Below are positions 32,386 through 41,119 of a DNA stretch of 57,991 bases, one piece after another (the stretch's first letter is position 1; every line of letters begins with the position of its first letter). The translations under genes and the position numbers were made by a program. The stretch comes from Pseudogemmobacter lacusdianii (GTDB lineage Bacteria > Pseudomonadota > Alphaproteobacteria > Rhodobacterales > Rhodobacteraceae): positions 1 through 57,991 of the forward strand of contig NZ_JAVDBT010000019.1 of assembly GCF_030848395.1 (NCBI RefSeq). Reading direction: 5' to 3'. The notes beneath the pieces are model-generated. The model searched no databases. It was not told the DNA's origin and saw only the letters and a list, made by a program, of their open reading frames with translations.

Positions 32386-33705
32386 TTAGTCGCGCGCCGC
32401 TAAGGCTTTTGGCGCCTCACTCAGTGCGGCACTGACCAACTGTTTCAGCGCCTCCTTTTGCGCACGCGCTGGGCCGGTAAGATCCAGCGTGGCCAGCGAA
32501 AGCCGCTCTGCCGCATCCTGCCTTGCGATGGCAAAATGCTGGCAAAGCGGCTCGGCTGGCAGATCGGCGTGATGGGGGTAAAGCAGCATCACGTTTTGGC
32601 AGTTGTAAAGCTGCGCATAGGCCATCAGCTGATAGACATCAGACTGCGCAACGCCTTGCTTAGGGTCATTAATCCGCGGCACGATCCGCTTCCATTTCGT
32701 ATCGATGACCATTACGACACGGTCGTCTTGCCAGACAAGAATATCCGGCTTGGTGCGAAACCGCCCGTTGTCTCCTTCATAAAGGCAGTCGCGTTGACCA
32801 GTTTGCGCGCGGACCCGCAGCCCCGAGCCTGCCAGCGCTTGGGACAACAGCCGCGCAACAAACTTCTCAAAAAGCACATTCATTTCAAAGAGAAGCGCAT
32901 GACCTTCGACCGCGCCGCCGCTGGTTTGCTGATGGCGCTCTATCAGGAACAGCCGCGCCAGCGCCAAAAGATCGCGCCAGCGCTGGTTTGAGCGGTCAAG
33001 GGTGATCTGCTCCCACCGCAAAGCCTTTGGCGCCACCTGCGCGACATCGGCATAGACAAAGCCCAACTCGCGCAGGCTGCGCTGGTTGTCCGGTGCCTGT
33101 GCCAGCCGGGTCAGCTTGGCGATCGTGGCGCGCATCACTTGGTTCAATGCGATATCGGGTGAAAGCGCGTCAAACCGACAGGCAAGCCGTTGCGGCGACA
33201 CCGCAAGCACCGAGAATTGCCGGGTGACATCAAGCCGTCCCCGCAGCGTGGTAAGGTCTTCTTCTTGCTCAATATAGTGGCGCGGCATGCCGATCCGGAC
33301 CGCATCGGTCAGCTTGTTGCAAAAGAGCCGGATCATCAGCTCAAGCACTGTGTCGCGCTGCCAAGCAAGCGACGTCATGGCTCCCGTATCAATGGGCAGC
33401 TCGTGCACCGTGCTTAGCATATGGATCAGCCGCTGGCGCAGGCGCGCCTCGCTCACGGGCCCTTCGCCGGCGCCTTCAATCTTGGGCAGAATTTCCAATT
33501 GGCAGTCCGAGGTCGCCAAAACCCCAACCACACCGCGCGCGCGCAGCCCTTTGCGTCCGTGCTCAAGCACCCCCTCACCACTTTTGCCCGCAAAGCGTGA
33601 GCCGCGCGCCAGCGCCGCCAGCCTGTCGGCTTGGCCCTGCGGCAAGCTCTCGTTGTCCAAGCCGTAATCGATGCGCTGCCATTCGCGGATGGTGCGGCGG
33701 ATCAT
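32386..33705 (-). CDS. mcrC: McrC-type nuclease subunit of a type IV restriction system
   Basis: The 439-residue McrC-family protein has a C-terminal PD-(D/E)xK nuclease domain with KPDILVWQDDRVVMVIDTKW (Asp, then Asp-Thr-Lys as metal-binding core). It should cut DNA when bound to the McrB GTPase ring at modified cytosines. Its ATG overlaps the McrB stop by four bases, so the complex is made together. A downstream gap to 32271 is only 114 bases. Confidence 0.9.
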   Translation of the reverse strand: MIRRTIREWQRIDYGLDNESLPQGQADRLAALARGSRFAGKSGEGVLEHGRKGLRARGVVGVLATSDCQLEILPKIEGAGEGPVSEARLRQRLIHMLSTVHELPIDTGAMTSLAWQRDTVLELMIRLFCNKLTDAVRIGMPRHYIEQEEDLTTLRGRLDVTRQFSVLAVSPQRLACRFDALSPDIALNQVMRATIAKLTRLAQAPDNQRSLRELGFVYADVAQVAPKALRWEQITLDRSNQRWRDLLALARLFLIERHQQTSGGAVEGHALLFEMNVLFEKFVARLLSQALAGSGLRVRAQTGQRDCLYEGDNGRFRTKPDILVWQDDRVVMVIDTKWKRIVPRINDPKQGVAQSDVYQLMAYAQLYNCQNVMLLYPHHADLPAEPLCQHFAIARQDAAERLSLATLDLTGPARAQKEALKQLVSAALSEAPKALAARD

Positions 33706-35891
33706 GGGGCCAGAAGTCTTTCGTAGTCAAAGCCTTCGTCTTCGCCGCGCAGCGCCCATCGGTACCGCAAAGCCGCGTCGCTCTCTTCAAACCCCGGAGG
33801 CGCTTTCAGCCGCTCGCGCGTCAAAAAGCCCCCTTTGATTGGTCCCTCATGTGGTTCCAGATCGCCCAGAACGGCCGCGCTCTTCGCCCAATCCTCAAAG
33901 AAATACTCGGCCAGCAGCGGGATCACCTTGTGGCGCATCACCGCATCCACGTCCCTGCGCGAGGTGCAGCTGGTGAAATAGGCATGCCCGATCTGGTGCT
34001 CGCGGTCGTAAAGATATTCGATCCGCGCGTTCATCCTTTCCAGCAAAAGCGGCAGGTTAAGCCCGGTCTCCGCAGCGGCCTGCGCCAGCACCGAAGGCTT
34101 TGGCATCATCTCCCGAAAGCTGAACCGCCGCCGCAACGCCGTATCGAGAAGCGCGATCGAGCGGTCAGCCGTGTTCATCGTGCCAAGGATGTGCAGATTG
34201 GACGGCACCCCGAAATGATCCCCCGAATAGGGCAGTTGCAGCGTCAAGGCATTGGCTTGTCCAAGCCGCTTGTCAGGCTCAAGCAAAGTGATCAACTCGC
34301 CGAAAACCTTGGAAATATTGGCCCGGTTGATCTCATCAATGATCAGCACAAAGGCCTGAGGGTCGGTCTTTGCTTCGGGAAGGGAGCTGTTGAGATAGCG
34401 CTCAAGCGCCGTGACGTTAAGGCCGTCTTGGCGCAGGCGGTAGATTGTGGGCTGGATGAAGTTGGTATGGTAGATCTCATGCACGGGCACGCCGTCAAGG
34501 TTCAGCCACAGCCAGCGCACCTTACGCCTATGGCTAAATCTGCCGTCAGGACGCGGGACATATTCGTAATCGCCAATGACCTCACCAATGGCCCGGATCA
34601 GGGAGTTTCCTTTTGAGACTACGATAATATCGTTAATGCTCAGGCGGTTGCGGAAGGTGTCGGTGTGCAGAACTTGGCCCGATTGCGACGTTACTGGCCC
34701 TTCCAGTTTGCCCTCGCTCTGGCAGGTCTCAAGGATGGCGGCTGCGCTGGAATATTTGTCTGCCGACCAGTCGATGTCTTCCCAGTCAAGATATGTGTAG
34801 CCGTCCTTGATCGCCGCGTCGAAAACATCGGAATCCACCGTGCCATGTGCGCGGCCAATCGACATTTTGAACACCTGCCGACCGGCAAGCGAGACCGCAT
34901 TTTCTCCATGCACCGGCCCGCGATTGTCCTGTGCGCGCTTGGCGATGCGGCGGAAAATGCCGGGCTTGGTTTCAAGCCGGAACCCGGTGCCTTCAGCCCC
35001 ATCCCCCGCGTCGGTCGTCGGCTGGCGGCCTTCGATGAACTCTTCGTAGGAGAGTGACTGATGGAAGGTGACGAACGCGATCCGCTCTTCGCTCACCAAC
35101 CGCTGATAGGCGGCCATAACAGCCGCACGATCCTCAGGCACTGGCTCACCGCAGAGCCGCAAAGCCTCGGCAGCCGTCGCATAGGTCTTGCCGGTGCCGG
35201 GGGGGCCATAAAGGATCAAGTTTACGGGCAAGGGCGATGTGTTGCCCGTCGCGGGCCCCCTTTGCTCGGTGATCGAGGCTTCTAAAGCGGGCGGGCTGAC
35301 ACCATCGCTGCGCAGATCAAAGCGAAACACCGTGGCCGAGCTTTGATCCGCGCCCTTTTGCTCGGGCGCTGGCACTTGTGCCAATTCTTGAAACTTCGGG
35401 CCTGCCAAGGCTTGGCAAATATTCGGCCAAGCTTGGTTCAAACCAAGCGCATCGTTCACATCGCGGACCAAAACCTCGGTGTGACTGTGACCGGCCTCGC
35501 GGCCTGTCTCGATATATTGCTCTAAAACATATTGGCGTATGCGGTCGGCGTCCTTGCCCGAGACGGGCGGCTCGCCGGCCAGGAAGCGGCCATATTGCGC
35601 AAGCCAGCTGCCCCAGTTGGACAGCCGGTTCAGCGGTTTGGTCGACTCCGGCATCAAAATCCGGTAATCCTGCCCACCTTGGCGCGCATTCTGGCGCATC
35701 GCCTTTAGACGGTCGCGCAGGCTGGCAAAGCGGTCGGCCTGCCAAGCGGCGTCAAGATCCTGATAGGGCATCCCAAGCTCCGCAAGGTTGCGCTCGATCA
35801 CCCGCATGGCTTGGCTTCGGGTGGTGCGGCCTGCCTCGGTCTGCGCGGCGCCTTGGCCCAGCCAAATCTTATACGCTTCAAGCTTGCTCAT
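33702..35891 (-). CDS. mcrB: McrB-type AAA+ GTPase with an EVE-like domain inserted in the AAA+ module
   Basis: The 729-residue protein has Walker A GPPGTGKT (229-236), Walker B LIIDEINRAN (516-525) and the McrB signature TMNTADRS (571-578). Between the two Walker motifs lies an insert at roughly 338-487 (VFKMSIG, KDGYTYLDWEDIDWSADKY, NDIIVVSKGNSLIRAIGEVI) that looks like an EVE/PUA-type modified-base reader. Residues 1-170 form another, unassigned domain with DYRILMPESTKPLNRLSNW, perhaps a DNA-binding head. It works with the McrC nuclease to cleave DNA carrying modified bases, probably phage DNA. Confidence 0.9.
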   Translation of the reverse strand: MSKLEAYKIWLGQGAAQTEAGRTTRSQAMRVIERNLAELGMPYQDLDAAWQADRFASLRDRLKAMRQNARQGGQDYRILMPESTKPLNRLSNWGSWLAQYGRFLAGEPPVSGKDADRIRQYVLEQYIETGREAGHSHTEVLVRDVNDALGLNQAWPNICQALAGPKFQELAQVPAPEQKGADQSSATVFRFDLRSDGVSPPALEASITEQRGPATGNTSPLPVNLILYGPPGTGKTYATAAEALRLCGEPVPEDRAAVMAAYQRLVSEERIAFVTFHQSLSYEEFIEGRQPTTDAGDGAEGTGFRLETKPGIFRRIAKRAQDNRGPVHGENAVSLAGRQVFKMSIGRAHGTVDSDVFDAAIKDGYTYLDWEDIDWSADKYSSAAAILETCQSEGKLEGPVTSQSGQVLHTDTFRNRLSINDIIVVSKGNSLIRAIGEVIGDYEYVPRPDGRFSHRRKVRWLWLNLDGVPVHEIYHTNFIQPTIYRLRQDGLNVTALERYLNSSLPEAKTDPQAFVLIIDEINRANISKVFGELITLLEPDKRLGQANALTLQLPYSGDHFGVPSNLHILGTMNTADRSIALLDTALRRRFSFREMMPKPSVLAQAAAETGLNLPLLLERMNARIEYLYDREHQIGHAYFTSCTSRRDVDAVMRHKVIPLLAEYFFEDWAKSAAVLGDLEPHEGPIKGGFLTRERLKAPPGFEESDAALRYRWALRGEDEGFDYERLLAP

Positions 35892-36245
35892 ACTGCGGCC
35901 CGACCCTGCCTGATGCCCTTGCGCGGTGCCGCAAGGGGTGTGCTTTTGCGCACCACACTATCGTCGATTTCGCGTCTGTGAAGCCGCATTGCCACGGCCC
36001 GTGGCGGAAGAGCTTGTTGGATTGCCTCTAAGGCGAAGCCGCGGTGGCGTCGACGGCGGCAGGTATGAAGGACATCGCCCTGTCTGCGGCGATGTAAAAG
36101 GGGCGGGGCAGGGGGACCTGCCGCGCCCAATTCCGACGAGAGCCTGCCCTTGCGCCAGCGTCAGGGCAGAAGGGCGCCGAGAGCGCGGCAAGGGCCGGCC
36201 CCTTCAACCAGTGCTAAGGCGCAGATGCGTGGCCTTTGAAAAGGC
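35892..36245. other. 354-bp gap between mcrB and the fasciclin gene, no gene seen
   Basis: This should hold the mcrBC promoter (adjacent to 35891) and the end of the fasciclin transcript. Several imperfect GC-rich hairpins are visible (for example around 36190-36215). Open frames here have no family features. Confidence 0.5.
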
Positions 36246-36803
36246 TTAGCTTTTCGGCAGCAGCACCTTGTCGATCACATGGATGACGCCGTTCGACTGC
36301 ATCACATCGGCGATGGTGACGGTGGCAACGCCGCCGGTCTCATCGGTCAAAGTCACCATGCCATCCTTGGCCTCAGCGGTGAGTTTGCAGCCGCCAAGGG
36401 TCTCAATCACATGTGCGCCGCCATCATCGGCCACCATCTTTTGCACATCGGCCGCCAAGGCCTTCGTCCCCACCACATGGCAGGTCAGCACCTTGGTCAA
36501 AGCCTCTTTGCTTTCGGGCTTCAGCAGAGTCTCGACCGTGCCTGCTGGCAAAGCGTCAAAGGCAGCGTTGGTCGGCGCGAAAACGGTGAACGGGCCTTCG
36601 CCTTGCAGCGTCTCCACCAGACCGGCGGCTTTCACAGCGGCAACCAAAGTGGTGTGGTCGGCGGAATTGACGGCATTTTCGACGATGTTTTTATCGGCGA
36701 ACATCGCCGCACCACCCACTTTGGGATTGTCTTGTGCCAAAGCGGAACCCGCGGCGGTCAGAGCGAAACAGCCAGCGAAAAGAGCCTTCGTGATCGTGTT
36801 CAT
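36246..36803 (-). CDS. Secreted fasciclin (FAS1) domain protein
   Basis: The 185-residue exported protein has a Sec signal (MNTITKALFAGCFALTAAGSALA). One FAS1 domain follows with the H1 motif FTVFAPTNAAFDALP and the terminal NGVIHVIDKVLLP. FAS1 proteins mediate adhesion or bind small molecules. GGAGG lies six bases before the ATG. It follows the ECF sigma/anti-sigma pair on the same strand, so it may be one of its targets; GAAAC-N18-CGTC upstream (about 36845-36871, minus strand) resembles an ECF promoter only loosely. Confidence 0.88.
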   Translation of the reverse strand: MNTITKALFAGCFALTAAGSALAQDNPKVGGAAMFADKNIVENAVNSADHTTLVAAVKAAGLVETLQGEGPFTVFAPTNAAFDALPAGTVETLLKPESKEALTKVLTCHVVGTKALAADVQKMVADDGGAHVIETLGGCKLTAEAKDGMVTLTDETGGVATVTIADVMQSNGVIHVIDKVLLPKS

Positions 36804-36939
36804 AGCGTTCCTCCAAGTGATGGTCTCCTCATGCTTGAGGGACGCTAGAAGGAACGGAGCCAGTTTCGGAAAAGTTGCGGTTGCCGAAAGCGATCGTAAG
36901 GAAAATTAATAAGTTTTTGATAATAAATGTATTTTTCAC

Positions 36940-37647
36940 TCAAACTTCTTGCAGATCACCCAAGGCCACAACTGGGCCGCTCGGCTGATCGGTTGGAGAG
37001 CCGCCCAAAGGCTCAAGGCTGATCGCCAGATGCGATTGACTGGTCAGCATCGGGCGCAGACGGTCGTCCATCGCCATACGCGCGGTCGCACCGGTCGGGA
37101 TCACGCCCAACGACACCGGCGCGTCATCGCCTTGCAGCACCCAAAGCTGGAAGACCTGCCCCTCAGGCACCGCCCCCGCCAGATGCGCCAAGCGCACCAT
37201 GCCGGTGCTGGCGTCATAGACGGCCATGTAATGCACCTCGCTCGCCTCGGCGGAAAGTGAGGCCATCACGGTCGAGGGGGCCTGCGGTAAGGGGCGCTGC
37301 AAGGGCAAGACCAGCGCCAGCACCAAAGCGGCAGTGGCCCCCGCTGCCAGCCCGCGCCACAGCGCCAGATTGGCCCAGAAGCCAGCCTTCTGCGGCCCAG
37401 CCACCCCGAACAAATGGCGATCCAGCGCCGCTTTGACATTGGGCGGCAGATCTTGCGGCAGATAGCCCTCGGCCATCGGCGCAAACCGCTCTTCCCAAGC
37501 CAAGACCGCCTTGGCAAAAGCCGGATCAATCTCGAGCCGACGGGCCAAAGCCGCCAGTTCGCTGCCCGGCAGAAGCCCCAGCGCATATTCCGCCGCCAAC
37601 AGATCGTCTTCGCCCTCTTGTGCGGGGCCCGGCTCGGTCATGCTCAT
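36940..37647 (-). CDS. Anti-sigma factor of the RskA/ChrR-K type, membrane anchored
   Basis: The 235-residue protein has an N-terminal anti-sigma segment (DDLLAAEYALGLLPGSELAA) and one transmembrane helix near 100-125 (GLAAGATAALVLALVLPL). A periplasmic RskA-type beta domain follows, with YDASTGMVRLAHLAG, QVFQLWVL and GATARMAM. It should hold the adjacent sigma factor at the membrane until a signal releases it. Its ATG overlaps the sigma gene stop by four bases. Confidence 0.9.
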   Translation of the reverse strand: MSMTEPGPAQEGEDDLLAAEYALGLLPGSELAALARRLEIDPAFAKAVLAWEERFAPMAEGYLPQDLPPNVKAALDRHLFGVAGPQKAGFWANLALWRGLAAGATAALVLALVLPLQRPLPQAPSTVMASLSAEASEVHYMAVYDASTGMVRLAHLAGAVPEGQVFQLWVLQGDDAPVSLGVIPTGATARMAMDDRLRPMLTSQSHLAISLEPLGGSPTDQPSGPVVALGDLQEV

Positions 37648-38198
37648 CGCTCCAGACACTCCTTCAGCCGCATCAACCCGCGCCGCAACCAACTGCGGAT
37701 GGTGTTGAGCGGGACGGCATGGCGGGCGGCCAGCTCAGCATAGCTGTCGCCCTGCATATAGGCCGAGCGCAAGGCACTGGCCCGGTCGGCCTCCAGCTCA
37801 CCCAAACAGCCCTCAAGCTGGCGGTTTTGATCCGCCGCAACCGCCATGGCCTCGGGGCCGGGCGCGGGGTCGCGGATCTCCAATGCCGCATCATCCAAGC
37901 CCCCCGCCGCCTCGCGCCGCGCCCGCAGCCGATCGATGGCATGGTGGCGCGCCACCGCGATCAGCCAAGTCATTGGGCTTTGCCCGGTGACGGCAAAGCG
38001 ATCTGCCTTCAGCCAAATCTTGACATAGACCTCTTGCACCGCCTCTTCCGCCTCGGCCCTGTTTTGCAAGACACGCAAACAGGTGCCAAAAAGTTTCGCC
38101 GAGGTGGCGGCATAAAGCGCATCAAAGGCTTTGCGGTCGCGCAAGGCGACCCGCAGGATGAGGGCGCCGATCTCTTCAGGAGCAGTGTCGAACGGCAT
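37644..38198 (-). CDS. ECF-type RNA polymerase sigma factor
   Basis: The 184-residue sigma-70 family factor contains only regions 2 and 4. Region 2 has FGTCLRVLQNRAEAEEAVQE and VYVKIWLKADRF; region 4 has LRSAYMQGDSYAELAARHAV and LNTIRSWLRRGLMRLKECL. It is coupled to a membrane anti-sigma factor of RskA type, the usual pairing for envelope or oxidative stress response (SigK-like). The fasciclin gene downstream is a possible target. Confidence 0.92.
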   Translation of the reverse strand: MPFDTAPEEIGALILRVALRDRKAFDALYAATSAKLFGTCLRVLQNRAEAEEAVQEVYVKIWLKADRFAVTGQSPMTWLIAVARHHAIDRLRARREAAGGLDDAALEIRDPAPGPEAMAVAADQNRQLEGCLGELEADRASALRSAYMQGDSYAELAARHAVPLNTIRSWLRRGLMRLKECLER

Positions 38199-38269
38199 GG
38201 ACCCTCCGCAAAGCGCGTGGCGGTAAGATGCAACGCCGCGGCGGGCGGCGCAAGCGCTGGGCTGTAGCG

Positions 38270-38698
38270 CTAGCCTGCGTCCGCTGGGTGATCATGGCTG
38301 CAAAGCGCGTGATTTCCCAGCGTCTCAATCACCCGGCAATCCGAGATTGCGCCATGCGCGCCTTGCGCCACCATGCGCTGCAACTCCGCCCGCAGAGCCG
38401 TCAGCCGCGAAATCCGCGCATTCACCGCCTGTAATTGCCGTTTGGCGATCCCATCCGCCGCCGCACAAGGCTGTGAGGGGTCATCCGAAAGGCTCAAAAG
38501 CTCGCGGATCGCCTCCAAGGGAAAGCCCAATTCGCGGGCGTGGCGGATGAAAGCCAGCCTTTCCTGCTCGGATTTGCCGTAAAGCCGCTGGTTGCCCGCG
38601 CTACGTCCGGGCTCGGGCAATAGGCCGATTTGCTCGTAATACCGGATGGTTGGCACCTTAACCCCGGTCGCCGCACTTAGCTTGCCGATGGGAAGCAT
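38270..38698 (-). CDS. MerR-family metal regulator, ZntR/CadR-like
   Basis: The 142-residue MerR protein has an N-terminal winged helix (IGKLSAATGVKVPTIRYYEQ), a dimerisation helix, and metal-binding residues C78, C121, H130, C133, H135 and H137 at the C-terminal side. This Cys/His-rich tail suits Zn/Cd/Pb sensing. The start at 38698 matches the family N-terminus; the longer upstream open frame runs through the ATPase gene and is not real. It is divergent from the metal ATPase and shares a 19-bp-spacer promoter with it. Confidence 0.9.
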   Translation of the reverse strand: MLPIGKLSAATGVKVPTIRYYEQIGLLPEPGRSAGNQRLYGKSEQERLAFIRHARELGFPLEAIRELLSLSDDPSQPCAAADGIAKRQLQAVNARISRLTALRAELQRMVAQGAHGAISDCRVIETLGNHALCSHDHPADAG

Positions 38699-38709
38699 GA
38701 TGAAACCTC

Positions 38710-38740
38710 TTGCAGCTCTAGTTGCTAGAGCAATTAGGGT
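38710..38740 (+). promoter_or_regulatory. MerR-type promoter of the metal ATPase gene
   Basis: TTGCAG (-35-like, 38710-38715), a 19-bp spacer and TAGGGT (-10-like, 38735-38740) are visible. The spacer holds the perfect dyad CTCTAG-TTG-CTAGAG. A long spacer with a central dyad is the hallmark of MerR-activated promoters. Confidence 0.7.
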
Positions 38741-38791
38741 CTGATTCGATGAAAACAAGGGTCGGGCCGGATTGGGTCCGGAAGTGTTGCG

Positions 38792-41044
38792 ATGCGTGAA
38801 ACGATTTCCGAAGGGCAGCCGGGCGATCTGGCCCCGCAGATGCAGCGCCATGAATGGCATGTGACGGGCATGGATTGTGCCTCCTGCACGGTGAAAGTCA
38901 CCCGCGCGGTTCAGCGCTTGCCGGGTGTCACCGGCGTGAACGTGGCGCTGATGGCCGAGCGTCTCTCGGCCGATCTTGCCCCCGGCAGCGCGCCGGAGGC
39001 GGTCGAGGCGGTGGTGCGCCAATTGGGCTATCAGATCACGCCAAGGGCCAAGGCAGCCGAAGCGCTGGGCGACCACAAAGACCACGCGCATAACCACGGC
39101 GGCAGCCATGCGCCGCATGGGGCAGGGCATAGCCACAGCCATGATGACCCCGCCGATCGTGGCAAAAGCTGGTATCAAACCGCCAAGGGACGGCTGGTGA
39201 TCGTCACCTTCCTCCTCCTCGCAACCGCTTGGGGGATCGAGCTTTTCACCCCCTTCGAACATGGCGCTTGGGCCTTTATCGCCGCTTGCGTGATCGGCGT
39301 CGCCCCAGTGGCGCGCCGCGCTTGGGCCGCGTTGCGGATGGGCCAGCCCTTCACCATCGAAAGCCTGATGACCATCGCCGCCATCGGTGCTTTGTTCATT
39401 GGTGCTGCGGAAGAAGCCGCCCTTGTCGTCTTCCTCTTCGCGGTGGGCGAGGTCTTGGAAGGCGTTGCCGCCAACAAGGCTCGCGACGGCATCCGCGCCT
39501 TGGCCGCTTTGGTCCCGAAAACTGCTCTTTTGGAAGAGAACGGGCAAACCGTTGAGATCCCTGCAGAAACCCTGCAAATCGGCCAGATCGTTTTGGTCCG
39601 TCCCGGCGACCGTCTGCCCGCGGATGGTGAGATCGTCGAGGGAACCTCTGGCATTGATGAAAGCCCGGTGACCGGCGAAAGCGTGCCGGTGACCAAGGGG
39701 CCGGGCGATCCGGTCTTTGCCGGATCCATCAATGCCGAGGCCGCTTTGCGCCTCCGCGTCACCAAAACCGCCGCCGATAACACCATCTCCCGCATCATCC
39801 GCTTGGTCGAAGAGGCCGAAGAGGCCCGCGCGCCGACCGAGCGGTTTATCGACCGTTTCAGCCGCTGGTATATGCCCGCAATCACGGGCCTTGCGGCGCT
39901 CGTGATCCTGATCCCGCCGCTCTTTTTCGGCCAAGATTGGGGCACTTGGACCTATCGTGGCCTCGCCCTTTTGCTGATCGGCTGCCCCTGCGCCTTGGTG
40001 ATCTCGGTCCCGGCCTCCATCGCTTCGGCGCTTTCGGCAGGCGCAAAGCGCGGGCTCTTGATGAAGGGCGGTGCTGTGATCGAGGCGGCGGCGCGCATCC
40101 AGCAGGTCGCCTTTGATAAGACCGGCACGCTGACGCTAGGCCGCCCGGTGGTGATCGATATTATCCCCGCTGAAGGCATTGATCGCACAGAACTTCTTGC
40201 TGTAGCGGGTGGGGTGGAGACTGGCTCCAGTCACCCGCTTGCCCAAGCGATCCTGCGCGCTTTGCTCACCGAAGGCGTCACCGCGCATCCCGCCCGCGAC
40301 GCCCGCGCGCTGCCCGGTAAGGGTGCCGAGGCCGTAGTCTCAGGGGGGACCGCTTGGGTCACCTCACCCAGCCATGCAGCCACCAAGGGCGGCATCAGGC
40401 CCGAGATGAAGACCCTCGCCGCAAGGCTTGAAGGCGAGGGCAAAACCGTCGTCGCGGTCTTTCGAAAGGACCAGCCCTTGGGCCTTCTGGCGATGCGCGA
40501 CCAACCCCGCGCCGATGCGGCCGCCGCTATGGCACAGCTGCAAAGGCTGGGCGTCACCGCCACCATGCTCACCGGCGACAATCCTCGCACGGCCGATGCG
40601 ATCGCCAGCAGCCTTGGCATGGAGTTCCGCGCCCAGATGCTGCCCGAAGATAAGCTTGAGGCGATCCGGGCGATGCAGGCCAAAGGTGGCGTGATGATGA
40701 TCGGCGATGGCATCAACGACGCCCCGGCGCTGAAACAGGCCGGAGTGGGGGTGGCAATGGGCTCGGGCACCGATGTGGCGCTGGAAACCGCCGATGCGGC
40801 GATCCTGCGCGACCGGGTGGCGGATGTGCCAACGTTGATCCGCCTTGCCCGCGCCACCATGGGCAATATCCGCCAAAACGTGACGCTCGCTTTGGGCCTG
40901 AAAGCGGTGTTTTTGGTGACTTCGGTCTTCGGCATCACCGGGCTTTGGATCGCCATTCTGGCCGATACCGGGGCCACGGTGCTGGTGACGCTGAACGCCT
41001 TGCGGCTCTTGCGCTATAACCCAGAGGAGCAGACGCAATCGTAA
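38792..41044 (+). CDS. zntA: P1B-type Zn/Cd/Pb-exporting ATPase
   Basis: The 750-residue ATPase has an N-terminal HMA domain with GMDCASC (C29, C32). A His-rich stretch at 92-118 with nine histidines follows, then transmembrane helices, the CPC metal site at 398-400, the phosphorylation site DKTGT at 442-446, and GDGINDAPALKQAGVGVAMG. It exports divalent soft metals from the cytoplasm. It is regulated by the divergent MerR protein. A bidirectional terminator follows. Confidence 0.92.
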   Translation: MRETISEGQPGDLAPQMQRHEWHVTGMDCASCTVKVTRAVQRLPGVTGVNVALMAERLSADLAPGSAPEAVEAVVRQLGYQITPRAKAAEALGDHKDHAHNHGGSHAPHGAGHSHSHDDPADRGKSWYQTAKGRLVIVTFLLLATAWGIELFTPFEHGAWAFIAACVIGVAPVARRAWAALRMGQPFTIESLMTIAAIGALFIGAAEEAALVVFLFAVGEVLEGVAANKARDGIRALAALVPKTALLEENGQTVEIPAETLQIGQIVLVRPGDRLPADGEIVEGTSGIDESPVTGESVPVTKGPGDPVFAGSINAEAALRLRVTKTAADNTISRIIRLVEEAEEARAPTERFIDRFSRWYMPAITGLAALVILIPPLFFGQDWGTWTYRGLALLLIGCPCALVISVPASIASALSAGAKRGLLMKGGAVIEAAARIQQVAFDKTGTLTLGRPVVIDIIPAEGIDRTELLAVAGGVETGSSHPLAQAILRALLTEGVTAHPARDARALPGKGAEAVVSGGTAWVTSPSHAATKGGIRPEMKTLAARLEGEGKTVVAVFRKDQPLGLLAMRDQPRADAAAAMAQLQRLGVTATMLTGDNPRTADAIASSLGMEFRAQMLPEDKLEAIRAMQAKGGVMMIGDGINDAPALKQAGVGVAMGSGTDVALETADAAILRDRVADVPTLIRLARATMGNIRQNVTLALGLKAVFLVTSVFGITGLWIAILADTGATVLVTLNALRLLRYNPEEQTQS

Positions 41045-41065
41045 CGATGTAGAATTATGTAAAGT

Positions 41066-41096
41066 AAAGGCCCCCATCCGAACGATGGGGGCCTTT
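41066..41096. terminator. Bidirectional terminator between the metal ATPase and cysA
   Basis: AAAGGCCCCCAT-CCGAACG-ATGGGGGCCTTT forms a perfect 12-bp stem flanked by A/T on both sides. It lies between convergent genes. Confidence 0.85.
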
Positions 41097-41119
41097 GAAA
41101 TGTGCGAAATCTGCAAGCC

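Noticed and set aside
35888-36130. Minus-strand 80-codon frame upstream of mcrB
   Set aside because: Low-complexity Arg/Pro composition, and no ribosome-binding site or family match.
38699-39934. N-terminal extension of the MerR frame to 554 residues
   Set aside because: The extension runs antisense through the P-type ATPase gene. The MerR domain starts normally at 38698.
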